The translations under genes and the position numbers were made by a program. A DNA stretch of 64,000 bases from Nibribacter ruber. Lineage in GTDB: Bacteria; Bacteroidota; Bacteroidia; Cytophagales; Hymenobacteraceae. The notes under the pieces are model-generated. The model did not search any database and was not told where the DNA came from. It saw nothing but the letters and a program-made list of their open reading frames with translations. The stretch covers positions 1,569,501-1,633,500 of the forward strand of contig NZ_CP047897.1 in the NCBI RefSeq assembly GCF_009913235.1, written 5' to 3'. This document shows, one piece after another, positions 15,758-24,945 of this stretch; position 1 is the stretch's first letter; each line of letters opens with the position of its first letter.

Positions 15758-18247
15758 TTAGTTTCCCAAAGACAGCAGGTTCACAAACAATCTGTAGGCG
15801 CCGGGCACGCCGGCGGGGAGCTCCCTGAAGAACGAATATCCCGTGTACGCAAAATGCCCTTTGCCGTATTTGGCCACCAGCAAGCCACTTTCTTTGGCGC
15901 TCTCGCCGGGGTCATTGCTGGAGATGACGGTTTCATACTCGGGGGCCCATTGGTTAGGAAAATACAAGCCGCGTTCCTGCACCCAGCCAGCAAAATCCTT
16001 CTCGGAGATTTTATTGGGCGTGTTCAAGACAGGGTGATTGGGCTTCAGGAATTTGACGGGCGCGTCTTCTACCGTCACGCGGTCCTGTGACAGCTTGAGG
16101 CTGTAAGGGCCCAGTTGGTTAGTGACCAAGCCGTTGCTCACGTTGTATTGTACTACCAGGGTTCCGCCCTGGCGCACGTACTCCAGCAACTGCGGTTGCT
16201 GAAATTTAAGCCGATCCAGGGTGTTATAGGCCCGTACACCAGTCACCACGGCATCATATTTTTGCAGGTTGGTCGCAGACAAATCCTCCACGCGTAGTAA
16301 ATCTACGGTGTAGCCAATCTGTTGCAGGCTGGCGGGCACCTCGTCGCCGGCGCCCATGAGGTAGCCAATGCGTTGTCCCTTGCGCTTCAAGTCCAGTTTT
16401 ACGGCTTTAGAAACGGCTTCGGGGAACAGGGTCTGGGTAGGAATGTGGTTGTATTCAATGGATTTGAGGCCTTGAGCGTATGATTTTCCGTTCATGGACA
16501 CGTGAGCGCCAATGGTACTCTCCGTCTGAGCCTCTCCCGGAAACACCTGGAACGTAAACTGCTGCTCCTCGCCTTTCTGGCTAAGTTTCACGGGGAAAGA
16601 GGCTGGCGTGGCACGCCAGCCTTGGGGCAGTTTCAAGGTCACCTGGCCTGCTACGTTCGGCTCGCCGGCGCGAACTTTCACGGTCACTGGCTTAGAAGCG
16701 GCATCGGCAAACACGTATACTTTCTCTGTAAGGTTGACAAAAACTGGTGGCGTGATCTCAAACGGGCGGTACTGCTCTCCTTCTACCGGATCTGTGCGTT
16801 TGAACACCAGCGGAACGGTAAAGGCAAGGGGCTGGCCTTGCACCGTTACATGAATTCTCACCTGGGCGGCTGGTGGGTTTTCGGGTAGGCCAATCAGGGA
16901 GGCGTCTTCTACCTTGAACATGCCGGTAGTGCCCGGTTTTCGCAACCAGTATGGCTGAGAATAAGGCACTGTGGCCGGAAGAACCACATTGGTTTTGGAG
17001 AACCAAGGATTTCCGGCAGTCAATGTTTGTTGCAAGGTGGTATCCTTTTGCCCGAACAGGTATTCTACTTTGGTGAGGACCACGGGAACGGCAGAACGGT
17101 TCACGGATTCTACCTGCACGTTCACCTGCTCACCGGGCACGGCGGCGTATTCTCTGGCCGAAGCCTCCAGGTACAACCCAAGACAAGCCTTAACCAGCTG
17201 GTTCAATTCCTGTTGTTTCACTTCTTTCCAGGGAGTGGCCGGCAGGTTGCTTAAGGCGGTGTTTATCTTGAGAAGCGTGGGCACTATTGCGGCTGGATTG
17301 GTGACAGAGTAGTTTTTCAGTGCGTCTTGCACCAGTTGACCCACGGCTTCACCGCCTTTCACGCGGCTCCAGGTAGTGTTCACGCCTTCCAGCAAATCGG
17401 TTTTGGCAGGTTCGCCTTTGAGGAACTCAAAATATTCAAGGGCTTCGCCTCTGCTTCCGCTGCTGCCAAAGCCCTGGCTTTTGTGCATGCTGCGGCTTTC
17501 AGCGGCCACCTCATTGTAAGATTTGCCCAGCAAAGGGTTGTACACGCCGGTTTCCAGTTTTAGCTTATTGCTTTCGTCAAACTTCTGGCCCTGCCCATAG
17601 AAAAAGCTGGAGGTGTTCCAATAGACGCGCTTCACCTGCCATGGCTCCACGGTTTTGAGTTGCTCCGGAAAACGCTTGGGATCAGCGGCGGCAGTGAAGG
17701 CCTCCAGGGCAATCATAGCCGATGCCGTGTGATGACCGTGCGTGTTGCCAGGCTCTGGCGAGAACCGAGTCACAATCACATCTGGCCTGAATTTTCTGAT
17801 TACCCACACGGCGTCTGCCAGCACCTGCTCACGGTTCCAGATGGTAAAGGTCTCTGCCGGATTCTTGGAAAACCCGAAGTCATTGGCGCGGGTGAAGAAC
17901 TGCTCCCCACCGTCGGTGCGGCGGGCCTGCAACAATTCCTGCGTCCTGATGATGCCCAACTCCTCCCTAATTTCCGGCCCAATGAGGTTCTGACCGCCAT
18001 CGCCGCGGGTAAGAGACAGGTAGCCGGTGCGCAGCTTGCGCTCATTGGCCAGATAGGCAATGAGACGGGTGTTTTCATCGTCGGGGTGGGCGGCCATGTA
18101 GAGCACGCTGCCCACCACGTTCAGTTTTTCCAAGCCCAGCCGGATGTCTGCGGCGTTGGGTTTCTTGGGAGCCTGGGCCTGCGCAGCCGGAGTTGAGAGA
18201 ACCACTACCGCTAACCAGACGCCAACTAATGCACGAAGAGAGATCAT
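15758..18247 (-). CDS. Large secreted PIG-L (LmbE) family deacetylase with C-terminal glutaminase-like domain
   Basis: I start at 18247, giving the signal peptide MISLRALVGVWLAVVVLSTP. The N-terminal LmbE domain (about 40-290) has the zinc motif AHPDDE (53-58) and the later THGHH ligand segment. A middle beta-sandwich region (about 370-620) resembles NEW3-type domains. The C-terminal part (about 640-820) looks like a class-I glutamine-amidotransferase/ThuA-like Rossmann fold (IGYLMGAGDEVPASLQQIGY, VVTGVRAYN). PIG-L enzymes remove N-acetyl groups from sugars. Being about 829 residues and exported, it is not the small BshB-type enzyme. It is upstream of the symporter genes on the same strand. 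Confidence 0.85.
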   Translation of the reverse strand: MISLRALVGVWLAVVVLSTPAAQAQAPKKPNAADIRLGLEKLNVVGSVLYMAAHPDDENTRLIAYLANERKLRTGYLSLTRGDGGQNLIGPEIREELGIIRTQELLQARRTDGGEQFFTRANDFGFSKNPAETFTIWNREQVLADAVWVIRKFRPDVIVTRFSPEPGNTHGHHTASAMIALEAFTAAADPKRFPEQLKTVEPWQVKRVYWNTSSFFYGQGQKFDESNKLKLETGVYNPLLGKSYNEVAAESRSMHKSQGFGSSGSRGEALEYFEFLKGEPAKTDLLEGVNTTWSRVKGGEAVGQLVQDALKNYSVTNPAAIVPTLLKINTALSNLPATPWKEVKQQELNQLVKACLGLYLEASAREYAAVPGEQVNVQVESVNRSAVPVVLTKVEYLFGQKDTTLQQTLTAGNPWFSKTNVVLPATVPYSQPYWLRKPGTTGMFKVEDASLIGLPENPPAAQVRIHVTVQGQPLAFTVPLVFKRTDPVEGEQYRPFEITPPVFVNLTEKVYVFADAASKPVTVKVRAGEPNVAGQVTLKLPQGWRATPASFPVKLSQKGEEQQFTFQVFPGEAQTESTIGAHVSMNGKSYAQGLKSIEYNHIPTQTLFPEAVSKAVKLDLKRKGQRIGYLMGAGDEVPASLQQIGYTVDLLRVEDLSATNLQKYDAVVTGVRAYNTLDRLKFQQPQLLEYVRQGGTLVVQYNVSNGLVTNQLGPYSLKLSQDRVTVEDAPVKFLKPNHPVLNTPNKISEKDFAGWVQERGLYFPNQWAPEYETVISSNDPGESAKESGLLVAKYGKGHFAYTGYSFFRELPAGVPGAYRLFVNLLSLGN

Positions 18248-18434
18248 GAGCAAACAAGGAATGGAGAGGCGGCTTCCCGTTGCCGCACTCTGCTTTGTAA
18301 CGGTAAAGCTATTCAATTTTATATCATTCGCCACACGGAGAATGGCAGGCGATGGCCCACGCCGGGCCGCTCATAACTTTTTACCGCCTTCTCTAGTTAA
18401 GAGAACTTGAAACAGCACGTTAAACCATACTTCT

Positions 18435-18719
18435 ATGAAAAAGATACTTGTGACTTTGCTTCTGGCGGGTGCTACCGGCCTGGTTGCCTCTTGTGACGCC
18501 AACACCGGCGGAAACACCACCAACGCCACCCAGGACGCTGAGCAAATGGACGGCAACATGTCTGGCTCCACGCCTACCACGTCCAATGACACCACTGGCG
18601 CGGCAGCCACTGAGAAAACCCAGCAGAACGTAGGCAACTCCCAGACCCGCGGCGAGGCCAATACTTCTAATTCCTCCACCACCCAAAACGTGGTGGTAGG
18701 TAAAGACTCTGCGCAATAG
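18435..18719 (+). CDS. Small Thr/Asn/Ser-rich lipoprotein
   Basis: The 94-residue protein has a short lipoprotein signal (MKKILVTLLLAGATGLVASC) with Cys at position 20; the mature 75 residues are low-complexity, rich in Thr, Asn, Ser, Gly and Gln, and probably disordered. I do not recognise a family. Its role might be surface or periplasmic spacer; this is a guess. It converges on the helical secreted protein gene across the most perfect palindrome of the window. Confidence 0.7.
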   Translation: MKKILVTLLLAGATGLVASCDANTGGNTTNATQDAEQMDGNMSGSTPTTSNDTTGAAATEKTQQNVGNSQTRGEANTSNSSTTQNVVVGKDSAQ

Positions 18720-18735
18720 AAAGCCGCTTAAAACC

Positions 18736-18789
18736 ACAACGCCCGTTTTTGGTCTGTTTTCTAGAAAACAGACCAAAAACGGGCGTTGT
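18736..18789. repeat. 38-nt palindromic unit, copy 7: perfect 54-nt palindrome
   Basis: Every base of 18736-18762 pairs with 18763-18789, centred on CTAG. Core 18744-18781 plus a unique outer stem ACAACGCC/GGCGTTGT. It starts 17 nt after one stop codon and ends 22 nt before the opposing one. Confidence 0.95.
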
Positions 18790-18810
18790 GCATATTTCTA
18801 ATGATAGTCC

Positions 18811-19518
18811 TTATTTTTTCTGAGCCGGTTTGGCGGTGCTTCTGGCCTTTTGTTTCTCTTTAAATTCCTGACCGCCGCGCCACGTGTAGAACTCGCCTAT
18901 CAAGGACCTGATTTTTATCTCATCCAAAGTAGTCAGCTGGCTTTCTACGGTTGCTTTGCGTTTGCCCAGGTTCTGTAGAATGTACTCGGCATAGTCCCAG
19001 TCCCGCGGAATCCAGGTTTGGCGCTTGGCTCGCACGCTCTGCAAGAATACAATGTAGGCTTCCCGCATTTGCACCGCCTTGATGGTTTGCACGTTGCTGA
19101 ACTTGCCCAAGAGCTCTTTCTCCCGGCGGCGCACTTCCTCGGCCTGCAAGGGAATCTCATCATAGGCCGGACGGTTCTCCATCTCCTGGAAGGTGGCTTT
19201 CAAATCCAGGAAATCGCGCTTGGACTCTTCAGACAAACTTTGGAAGCCGCTTTCAATCTTGTCAGAGTGCCGGGCAAAATCGCTTTTAATGCTGGGCCAT
19301 TCGGCGCGGGTGGTGGTGGCTACCTTATCATTCTGGAGGCGCATCCAATCCTTCAGCTGTCTCAGGTCCTGTTCCACGGCAGACTCCTGAACTGGCTCCT
19401 TTTTCACCTCCTGAGTGGTTTCATTCTTCACTTCCTGGGCCAGAGCGGTCAATTGGGCGCCGCTGGTCAAGGCCACAGCCAATCCCAGGGTTCTCCAAAT
19501 CATTTTCGGCTTTTTCAT
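18811..19518 (-). CDS. Secreted helical protein, paralogue of the protein at 28337
   Basis: The mature protein is highly charged and helical. I start at 19518 (MKKPKMIWRTLGLAVALTSG, a signal peptide) and not at 19539, because a promoter -7 box at 19542-19549 would place the transcript start at about the latter. Shared landmarks with the lipoprotein at 28337 are LSEESKRDFLDLK, a PLQA segment, YIVFLQSVRAKRQTW, DWDYAEYILQNLGKRK and a final RSLIGEFYTWRG-type motif. The function is unknown; a periplasmic helical-bundle role seems reasonable. The C-terminus is Lys/Ala rich. Confidence 0.75.
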   Translation of the reverse strand: MKKPKMIWRTLGLAVALTSGAQLTALAQEVKNETTQEVKKEPVQESAVEQDLRQLKDWMRLQNDKVATTTRAEWPSIKSDFARHSDKIESGFQSLSEESKRDFLDLKATFQEMENRPAYDEIPLQAEEVRRREKELLGKFSNVQTIKAVQMREAYIVFLQSVRAKRQTWIPRDWDYAEYILQNLGKRKATVESQLTTLDEIKIRSLIGEFYTWRGGQEFKEKQKARSTAKPAQKK

Positions 19519-19541
19519 AGCTAGGGTACGCTTGTGCATCT

Positions 19542-19575
19542 CAAATATACATATTTCTAAAAACCCACCTGCAAA
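19542..19575 (-). promoter_or_regulatory. Bacteroidota-type promoter (TTTG ... TATATTTG)
   Basis: On the minus strand a TTTG box (19572-19575) is followed after 22 nt by TATATTTG (19542-19549), matching the phylum's -33/-7 pattern. The start would fall near 19535, supporting translation from 19518. Confidence 0.5.
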
Positions 19576-19602
19576 AACAACGCCAAGGCTTTTTTAAGGA
19601 AT

Positions 19603-19679
19603 AATGATTAGTGAATAGTGATTAATTACCAGTAATCAGTTAGAAGTGATTTGCAAATTGTGAATAGTGGCTAATGACG
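19603..19679. repeat. Period-7 tandem array B (degenerate)
   Basis: Eleven consecutive heptamers can be read, among them AATGATT, AGTGAAT, AGTGATT, AATTACC, AGTAATC, AGTTAGA, AGTGATT. Phase is kept although the units vary. It lies in the 455-nt gap upstream of the helical protein gene. Confidence 0.6.
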
Positions 19680-19843
19680 CGTGAAGAAGATTCATGCACA
19701 GTGCGTTATCAGTAATGGATGGCGAATTAATTATGAATGAAGAACTGGGCATGGTTACGAGTTATAGTAGATGCGTCTCCCTCCCTCTGTCCTCCTGAAA
19801 GGACCTTGTAGGCCAGATATACAGGCAAAAGCTACGCGCAATT

Positions 19844-19885
19844 TTCGTTTTTGGCTTATTTTCCAGAAAACAGGACAAAAACGAA
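19844..19885. repeat. 38-nt palindromic unit, copy 8
   Basis: Core 19846-19883 with TT/AA extension. Downstream (minus strand) of the OmpA gene and directly followed by a separate terminator hairpin. Confidence 0.85.
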
Positions 19886-19919
19886 GAGTCCCTGCCAACT
19901 TTTCCTGACAGGGACTCTT
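19884..19919. terminator. Terminator hairpin next to palindrome copy 8
   Basis: Stem AAGAGTCCCTG/CAGGGACTCTT with a 14-nt loop, serving the minus-strand OmpA gene. It shares two bases with the palindrome. Confidence 0.75.
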
Positions 19920-19994
19920 AAAATATTCTCAGCTCAATCTTAAAAGACCCGCTACTATATACTCTGAAATCAGGGCTGCAACGCTTTGGGTTGT

Positions 19995-20840
19995 TTAGTT
20001 CTGCTCCAGGATTTGGAAGAGTTCGTCCAACTTAGGCGTGAGGATGATTTCGGTGCGGCGGTTCTTTTGGCGGGCTTCTGCCGAGGTGGATGGGTCTACG
20101 GGTACGTATTTAGAACGACCCGACGGGGTTACGCGCTGAGGAGACACGCCGGCATCTGTGAGAATGCGCGTGATTTCAGTGGCGCGCAGGACGCTCAGGT
20201 CCCAGTTGTCTTGCATACCGGCCGTGCCCTTGGCAATGGGAACGTCATCTGTGTGGCCTTCCACCACCACGTTCACGTCTGGCTGGTTCTGCAACACGCT
20301 GGCCAGTTTCTTCAACGCTTCCTGCCCTTTGGCATCTACTTTGGTACTACCAGATTTGAACAGCAGTTGGTTAGACAAAGACACATATACTTTGCCGTTG
20401 CGCACGTCAATGGTCAGGTCAGAGGCTTTGAAACCTAGCAGGGCATCGCCTACGGTCTTGCGCAGGTTGTTCACCGCGCGGTCCTTCTCTGCCAAGATGC
20501 GTTCCATCTCTTTGAGGCGGGCCTCGCGGGCCTGTAGGTCTGTGGTGAGTTGGTTGACCTGTTCGCTTTTATTGTTGAGGTTGGTGCGAAGAGAGGCTTC
20601 TGTAGAGGCTTTTTCTTTGGCCAAGTCTTCTTTTTCCTGGGTGAGGCGGTCGCGGTCTTCGCGCAGCTTGGCGCGCTCGCTTTCCAGTTCCAGCTTCTGG
20701 CGGTTCAGTTCATCCTGTAAGACTACCAGAGAGCGGTTTTCTGCCAGAGCGGCTTCATATTTCTTGGTAGAGACGCAGGAACTCATAAGGCCCAGGGCCA
20801 GCAGCGCAGGTAGAGCCGTAGATAGCAATGATTTTTTCAT
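19995..20840 (-). CDS. OmpA family peptidoglycan-binding lipoprotein with coiled coil
   Basis: A lipoprotein signal ends LMSSC (about residue 22); I start at MKKSLLSTALPALL rather than six codons upstream. Residues about 30-130 are a long coiled coil rich in Glu/Arg/Leu, and the C-terminal OmpA domain (about 155-275) contains VVVEGHTDDVP, NWDLSVLRATEI and the peptidoglycan-contacting arginine region ARQKNRRTEI. The layout resembles MotB/TolR-like or Pal-like linkers that hold the outer membrane to the cell wall. It is probably a structural envelope protein. Confidence 0.9.
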   Translation of the reverse strand: MKKSLLSTALPALLALGLMSSCVSTKKYEAALAENRSLVVLQDELNRQKLELESERAKLREDRDRLTQEKEDLAKEKASTEASLRTNLNNKSEQVNQLTTDLQAREARLKEMERILAEKDRAVNNLRKTVGDALLGFKASDLTIDVRNGKVYVSLSNQLLFKSGSTKVDAKGQEALKKLASVLQNQPDVNVVVEGHTDDVPIAKGTAGMQDNWDLSVLRATEITRILTDAGVSPQRVTPSGRSKYVPVDPSTSAEARQKNRRTEIILTPKLDELFQILEQN

Positions 20841-20975
20841 AGGTTGGGTACTTGTCAATTATCCGTAAAAGACGCAATACTTGCGATAGTACCCTTACGC
20901 AAGGAAGTAGGCAGAAGTTAAAACCTTAACTGAACTCGGCTTACCTTGTGCCCTTACCTCCTTCCCTGGCCAGGT

Positions 20976-21287
20976 TTATTCTGAGGAAGAAGTCACCAGA
21001 TCTGTCTGCTCCAAAAACTCCTGAATGGTCTGCACGGCTAGGTGAATACCATCCATGCTTTCCAGCTCTGCGGGTTCTTTGCGCAACTGTTCCAATTGAT
21101 CAGCGGTGGTTTCTACCAACCTAAGCTGTTTGGTTTTGCACCGCATAGAAATCTCATGCAGGTAGATGCGGGCATCTGCTATATAGGCAGCTAATTGTTG
21201 GGCGTTGGCCTGTTCTGTTTGTCTCAACTGCTCTAACTGGTCAGCAATGACCTTCAATCTCTCTATCTGCAGGGCGCAAGTCTTCAT
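20976..21287 (-). CDS. Hypothetical small helical protein
   Basis: The 103-residue protein is not recognised. It is helical with a heptad-like run of Leu and Gln (LKVIADQLEQLRQTEQANA) and a repeated DQLEQLR phrase at about 16-22 and 62-68, so an internal duplication or antiparallel coiled coil is plausible. There is no signal peptide or membrane segment. It stands alone, upstream of the OmpA gene by 135 nt on the same strand. Confidence 0.6.
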   Translation of the reverse strand: MKTCALQIERLKVIADQLEQLRQTEQANAQQLAAYIADARIYLHEISMRCKTKQLRLVETTADQLEQLRKEPAELESMDGIHLAVQTIQEFLEQTDLVTSSSE

Positions 21288-21414
21288 AGGTCCAAAAATT
21301 TAAGTAGATGTACTATACGTACTTATCTCAAAAAGTAAACCAATTTTATGTAATTATCTAAATTCTGGCGGTCAGGAAAAAAGTTTGAGACGCCTGCGCT
21401 TTGGTCAAAAAGAC

Positions 21415-21422
21415 TATCTTTG
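21415..21422 (+). promoter_or_regulatory. Candidate -7 box (TATCTTTG) upstream of the CDGSH gene
   Basis: Exact TAnnTTTG match ending 97 nt before the ATG at 21520. A TTTG occurs at 21384-21387 but at a longer than usual spacing (27 nt). Confidence 0.35.
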
Positions 21423-21519
21423 GAACCTGTCAAATCCGCTTACCGCCCATTGGGCCTATAAATGGACAGACACGCTTTCTAACCAGTCATCGATTTTAGC
21501 CTCTTTTTCTTAAAACACC

Positions 21520-21741
21520 ATGAAAACAAAAATCACCGTGAACAGCAACGGCTCTCTCAAAGTAGAAGGCGATTTTATAGTAGTAGACGCCCAGGGCAAC
21601 GAGTACAACCTGCAGGGCCGCGAGGTGGTGTCGTTCTGCCGCTGCGGTCTTTCCAACAACAAACCCTTCTGCGACGGTGCCCACCGTGGTCACTTTGAGC
21701 ACAACGCCGTGGCTTTTGACCTGCCACCAAGGAAAGTATAG
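21520..21741 (+). CDS. CDGSH-type iron-sulfur protein
   Basis: The 73-residue protein carries the complete [2Fe-2S] ligand set of the mitoNEET/CDGSH family: Cys40 and Cys42 in FCRCGLS, Cys51 and His55 in FCDGAH. The N-terminal half is a beta-rich cap; no membrane anchor is present. These proteins are involved in redox or Fe-S cluster handling; small bacterial members are cytosolic. It is followed by a cluster of 7-nt repeats and then the APC permease. Confidence 0.92.
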   Translation: MKTKITVNSNGSLKVEGDFIVVDAQGNEYNLQGREVVSFCRCGLSNNKPFCDGAHRGHFEHNAVAFDLPPRKV

Positions 21742-21748
21742 CTTTTTT

Positions 21749-21881
21749 GAGTCTTGAGTCGCGAGTTCTGAGTCTTGAGTCAAAATTGTTGATTGTCAAT
21801 TGTTGATTGTTGGCCTCTGTTCATTTCCGATCACTGATCACTCCTCCCCATTTCTAATTTCTAATTCGTAATTTCTAATTA
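21749..21881. repeat. Period-7 array cluster C: four different heptamer families in tandem
   Basis: Five units of GAGTCTT type (21749-21783), four of ATTGTTG type (21785-21812), two of GATCACT (21829-21842) and four of AATTTCT type (21849-21876). Each block keeps a 7-nt step while its sequence is unrelated to the next. Confidence 0.75.
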
Positions 21882-21892
21882 CACAAAAGTGT

Positions 21893-23359
21893 ATGTCTGA
21901 AACTTCTACAGGGTTTAAGCGCGAAATAAAGCTGTTTGATGCCGTCATGCTGGTGGCAGGGTCCATGATTGGGTCTGGTATTTTCATTGTGAGCGCAGAC
22001 ATTGCCCGCAGCGTGGGCAGTCCGGGGTACTTGCTGCTGGTGTGGGCGCTTACGGGCCTCATGACATTGGCCGGGGCCCTCAGCTACGGAGAACTCACCA
22101 GCCTCATGCCACGCGCCGGCGGGCAGTATGTGTACCTGCGGGAATCATATGGTCCCATGGTGGCATTTTTATATGGCTGGACCCTGTTTCTGGTCATCCA
22201 GAGCGGAACCATTGCCGCCGTGGCCGTGGCTTTTGCCAAATTCACGGGCGTGCTGGTACCTTGGTTCTCTGAAGACCATATTCTGCTAGACCTGGGTTTC
22301 CTGAAACTCACCACGGTGCAGTTGCTGGCCATTTCCTCCATCATTCTGCTCACGTTGGTCAACCAGCAGGGCGTAAGAAACGGGAAGTTCATCCAGAACA
22401 TCTTCGGCTCTACCAAAATCATTGCCTTGTTTGCCTTGATTGGATTTGGTTTGCTGCTGGGCACCAACGCCGAGGTAATGGAGCTCAACTTCACAGACAT
22501 GTGGAATGCGCAGACCGTGTCTACAGAACCGGTGTCTGGAACGCCCTTCCGGACGCCGCTGCAGGGTTGGGCCCTGATGGTGGGCATTGGCACGGCCATG
22601 ATCGGGTCGCTGTTCTCCTCAGATGCCTGGAACAACATTGGCTTTTCTGGAGACGAGATTGTGAACCCTAAGCGCACCATCGTGTTGAGCATGGCCATAG
22701 GCACCGCCGTGGTGACCTTGTTGTATATTCTGATCAACGTGGTGTACCTGACCATTCTTCCGCTGGAAGGTTACAAAGCCGGCGCCGATGTGATGGCCCG
22801 CGGTATTCAGTTTGCCAGCAATGACCGCGTAGCCACCGCCGTGGCCGAAGTCATTGGCGGCTCCACTGCTACCATTGCCATTGCCGTTTTGATCATGATC
22901 TCCACGTTTGGCTGTAACAACGGGGTTATTCTGTCTGCCCCGCGCGTATACTACACCATGGCCAAAGACGGTCTGTTCTTCACCAACATGGCCAAGCTGA
23001 ACAAGAATGCCGTGCCCGGAGTTGCCTTGACCTTCCAGTGCGTGTGGGCCTGTATTCTGTGCATGTCGGGTAAGTACGGTGATCTGTTGGATTACGTGAT
23101 TTTTGCCGTACTGCTGTTCTACATCTTGACCATTGCCGGTATCTTTATTTTGCGCCGCACCATGCCAGACGCACCAAGACCGTACAAAGCCATCGGTTAC
23201 CCGGTGCTACCGGCCTTGTACATTGCCATGGCCTCGTTCATCTGCATCATCCTGCTCATTTACAAGCCCGCCTATTCTTGGCCAGGTTTGATTTTAGTGG
23301 GCGTGGGCATACCGGTGTACTACTTCTTCAAGAACAAATTCCAGAAGATAGCAGACTAG
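21893..23359 (+). CDS. APC superfamily amino acid permease
   Basis: The 488-residue protein has 12 predicted membrane segments. The first helix has GSMIGSGIFIVSADIAR, the unwound substrate-binding GxG motif of the APC family; later are SYGELTSLMPRAGGQYVYL and FSGDEIVNPKRTI, also typical of LAT/CAT-like permeases. It probably imports or exchanges a neutral amino acid at the inner membrane. It is monocistronic by spacing, with a heptamer array upstream and palindrome copy 9 downstream. Confidence 0.92.
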   Translation: MSETSTGFKREIKLFDAVMLVAGSMIGSGIFIVSADIARSVGSPGYLLLVWALTGLMTLAGALSYGELTSLMPRAGGQYVYLRESYGPMVAFLYGWTLFLVIQSGTIAAVAVAFAKFTGVLVPWFSEDHILLDLGFLKLTTVQLLAISSIILLTLVNQQGVRNGKFIQNIFGSTKIIALFALIGFGLLLGTNAEVMELNFTDMWNAQTVSTEPVSGTPFRTPLQGWALMVGIGTAMIGSLFSSDAWNNIGFSGDEIVNPKRTIVLSMAIGTAVVTLLYILINVVYLTILPLEGYKAGADVMARGIQFASNDRVATAVAEVIGGSTATIAIAVLIMISTFGCNNGVILSAPRVYYTMAKDGLFFTNMAKLNKNAVPGVALTFQCVWACILCMSGKYGDLLDYVIFAVLLFYILTIAGIFILRRTMPDAPRPYKAIGYPVLPALYIAMASFICIILLIYKPAYSWPGLILVGVGIPVYYFFKNKFQKIAD

Positions 23360-23380
23360 CGCCGCTACCTTCTATTTTAA

Positions 23381-23440
23381 GAACCGCCCTTCGTTTTTGG
23401 CTTGTTTTCTACAAAACAGACCAAAAACGAAGGGCGGTTC
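23381..23440. repeat. 38-nt palindromic unit, copy 9 (60-nt extended dyad)
   Basis: Core 23392-23429 with an 11-bp perfect outer stem GAACCGCCCTT/AAGGGCGGTTC followed by TTTT. It acts plausibly as the permease gene's terminator. Confidence 0.9.
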
Positions 23441-23557
23441 TTTTATACTATCTCCTTCTAGACCAACGCTGCCTTCTTTCCTGAGGGCCGTATAGCGCTG
23501 GCAATCAAACTTTCAGTATTTTAGAAACTCCAAACCTACTCTACAAACAACCTCTAT

Positions 23558-24847
23558 ATGAAGAAACACTTTTACGCGGTGGCCGCCCTGGTTTTGCTTG
23601 CGTTCACTTCTTCCCAAACCCTGGCCCAGAAAACGTATTTGCATTGCGGCACACTGATAGACGGCATAGGAGACAAAGCCCAAACGGAGATGACCGTGAT
23701 TGTAAGCGGCAATCAGATTCTGGCCGTGGAGAAAGGCTATGCTACCCCAGAGGCCGGCGCCCAGGTCATTGACCTGAAGAACAAGACCGTACTTCCCGGC
23801 TTCATGGACATGCACGTGCACTTTGAGAGCGAAACCAGTCCCAACGCCTACGCAGAGAAACTGTCTTTAAACCAAGGCACCATGGCGTTCAGGGCGGGAA
23901 ATTACGCAGAAAGAACGCTCATGGCCGGCTTTACCACCGTGCGGGATTTGGGCGGCAGCGGTATCAACATCCAATTGCGCAACGCCATCAACCAGGGCCT
24001 CATGCGCGGCCCCAGAATGTTTGTGGTGGGCAAGGCCATTTCGGGCACCGGCGGACACATGGACCCTACCAACGGCTACAATGACCAACTAATGGGAGAC
24101 CCGGGGCCGGCAGACGGCGTAGCCAACGGCGTGGACGAGTGCCGGAAGGCCGTACGCCAGCAGTACAAAAACGGGGCTGACTTGATCAAGATTGCTGCCA
24201 CCGGCGGCGTGTTGAGCGTGGCCAAAGACGGATCAGGCCCGCAGTACTCTGAAGAAGAAATAAGAGCCATTGTAGAAACCGCCCATGACCTGGGTATGAA
24301 AGTGGCCGTGCACGCCCACGGCGCCGAAGGCATGAAACGCGCCATCCGGGCCGGGGTGACCTCCATTGAGCACGGCACCCTCATGGACGAGGAAACCATG
24401 AAACTCATGAAGAAGAACGGCACTTGGTACGTACCCACCCTCACTGCGGGTAAATCTGTGGCAGATTCGGCTAAGATTCCTAACTATTACCCGCCGCTGG
24501 TCACGCCCAAAGCCTTAGCCATTGGTCCGCAGTTGCAGGGCACGTTTGCCAAAGCTTATAAGGCTGGGGTGAAAATCGCCTTCGGGACGGACGCCGGAGT
24601 CTTCAAGCACGGCAAGAACGCCAAGGAGTTTGAGTACATGGTAGAGGCCGGCATGCCCGCCATGGAAGCCATCAAAGCAGCTACCCTACACGCCGCTGAA
24701 CTGGTGGGCGCCTCAGACAAATTGGGCTCTGTACAGAAAGGCAAGCTAGCCGACCTTATTGCCGTAGACGGTGATCCTTTACAGGACATCAAAACGCTGC
24801 AGCAGGTGTCCTTTGTCATGAAAGACGGAAAAGTGTACAAGCAGTAG
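23558..24847 (+). CDS. Secreted metal-dependent amidohydrolase (imidazolonepropionase-like)
   Basis: After a signal peptide (MKKHFYAVAALVLLAFTSSQ) comes an amidohydrolase barrel with the metal motif HVH (residues 86-88), a lysine-bearing strand DLIKIAATGG, VAVHAHG, SIEHGTLMD and the terminal aspartate in FGTDAG. These are the ligands of the prolidase/imidazolonepropionase-like branch; several exported members hydrolyse Xaa-Pro or Xaa-Arg dipeptides. The substrate here cannot be read. Upstream are the palindrome and about 115 nt of leader; downstream is a beta-barrel protein gene at 99 nt. Confidence 0.9.
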   Translation: MKKHFYAVAALVLLAFTSSQTLAQKTYLHCGTLIDGIGDKAQTEMTVIVSGNQILAVEKGYATPEAGAQVIDLKNKTVLPGFMDMHVHFESETSPNAYAEKLSLNQGTMAFRAGNYAERTLMAGFTTVRDLGGSGINIQLRNAINQGLMRGPRMFVVGKAISGTGGHMDPTNGYNDQLMGDPGPADGVANGVDECRKAVRQQYKNGADLIKIAATGGVLSVAKDGSGPQYSEEEIRAIVETAHDLGMKVAVHAHGAEGMKRAIRAGVTSIEHGTLMDEETMKLMKKNGTWYVPTLTAGKSVADSAKIPNYYPPLVTPKALAIGPQLQGTFAKAYKAGVKIAFGTDAGVFKHGKNAKEFEYMVEAGMPAMEAIKAATLHAAELVGASDKLGSVQKGKLADLIAVDGDPLQDIKTLQQVSFVMKDGKVYKQ

Positions 24848-24914
24848 CCTGACACCAAGTTAGTTCCCCTAAAAAATCCAAGAAAAAAGCGGAATGAGAT
24901 AGGGTCAATTCCCT

Positions 24915-24922
24915 TATCTTTG
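24915..24922 (+). promoter_or_regulatory. Candidate -7 box (TATCTTTG) upstream of the barrel gene
   Basis: Exact TAnnTTTG match 23 nt before the ATG at 24946, the expected distance for a short leader. No clear -33 box. Confidence 0.4.
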
Positions 24923-24945
24923 CCCTCTTATTAGCGTAATAAAAC

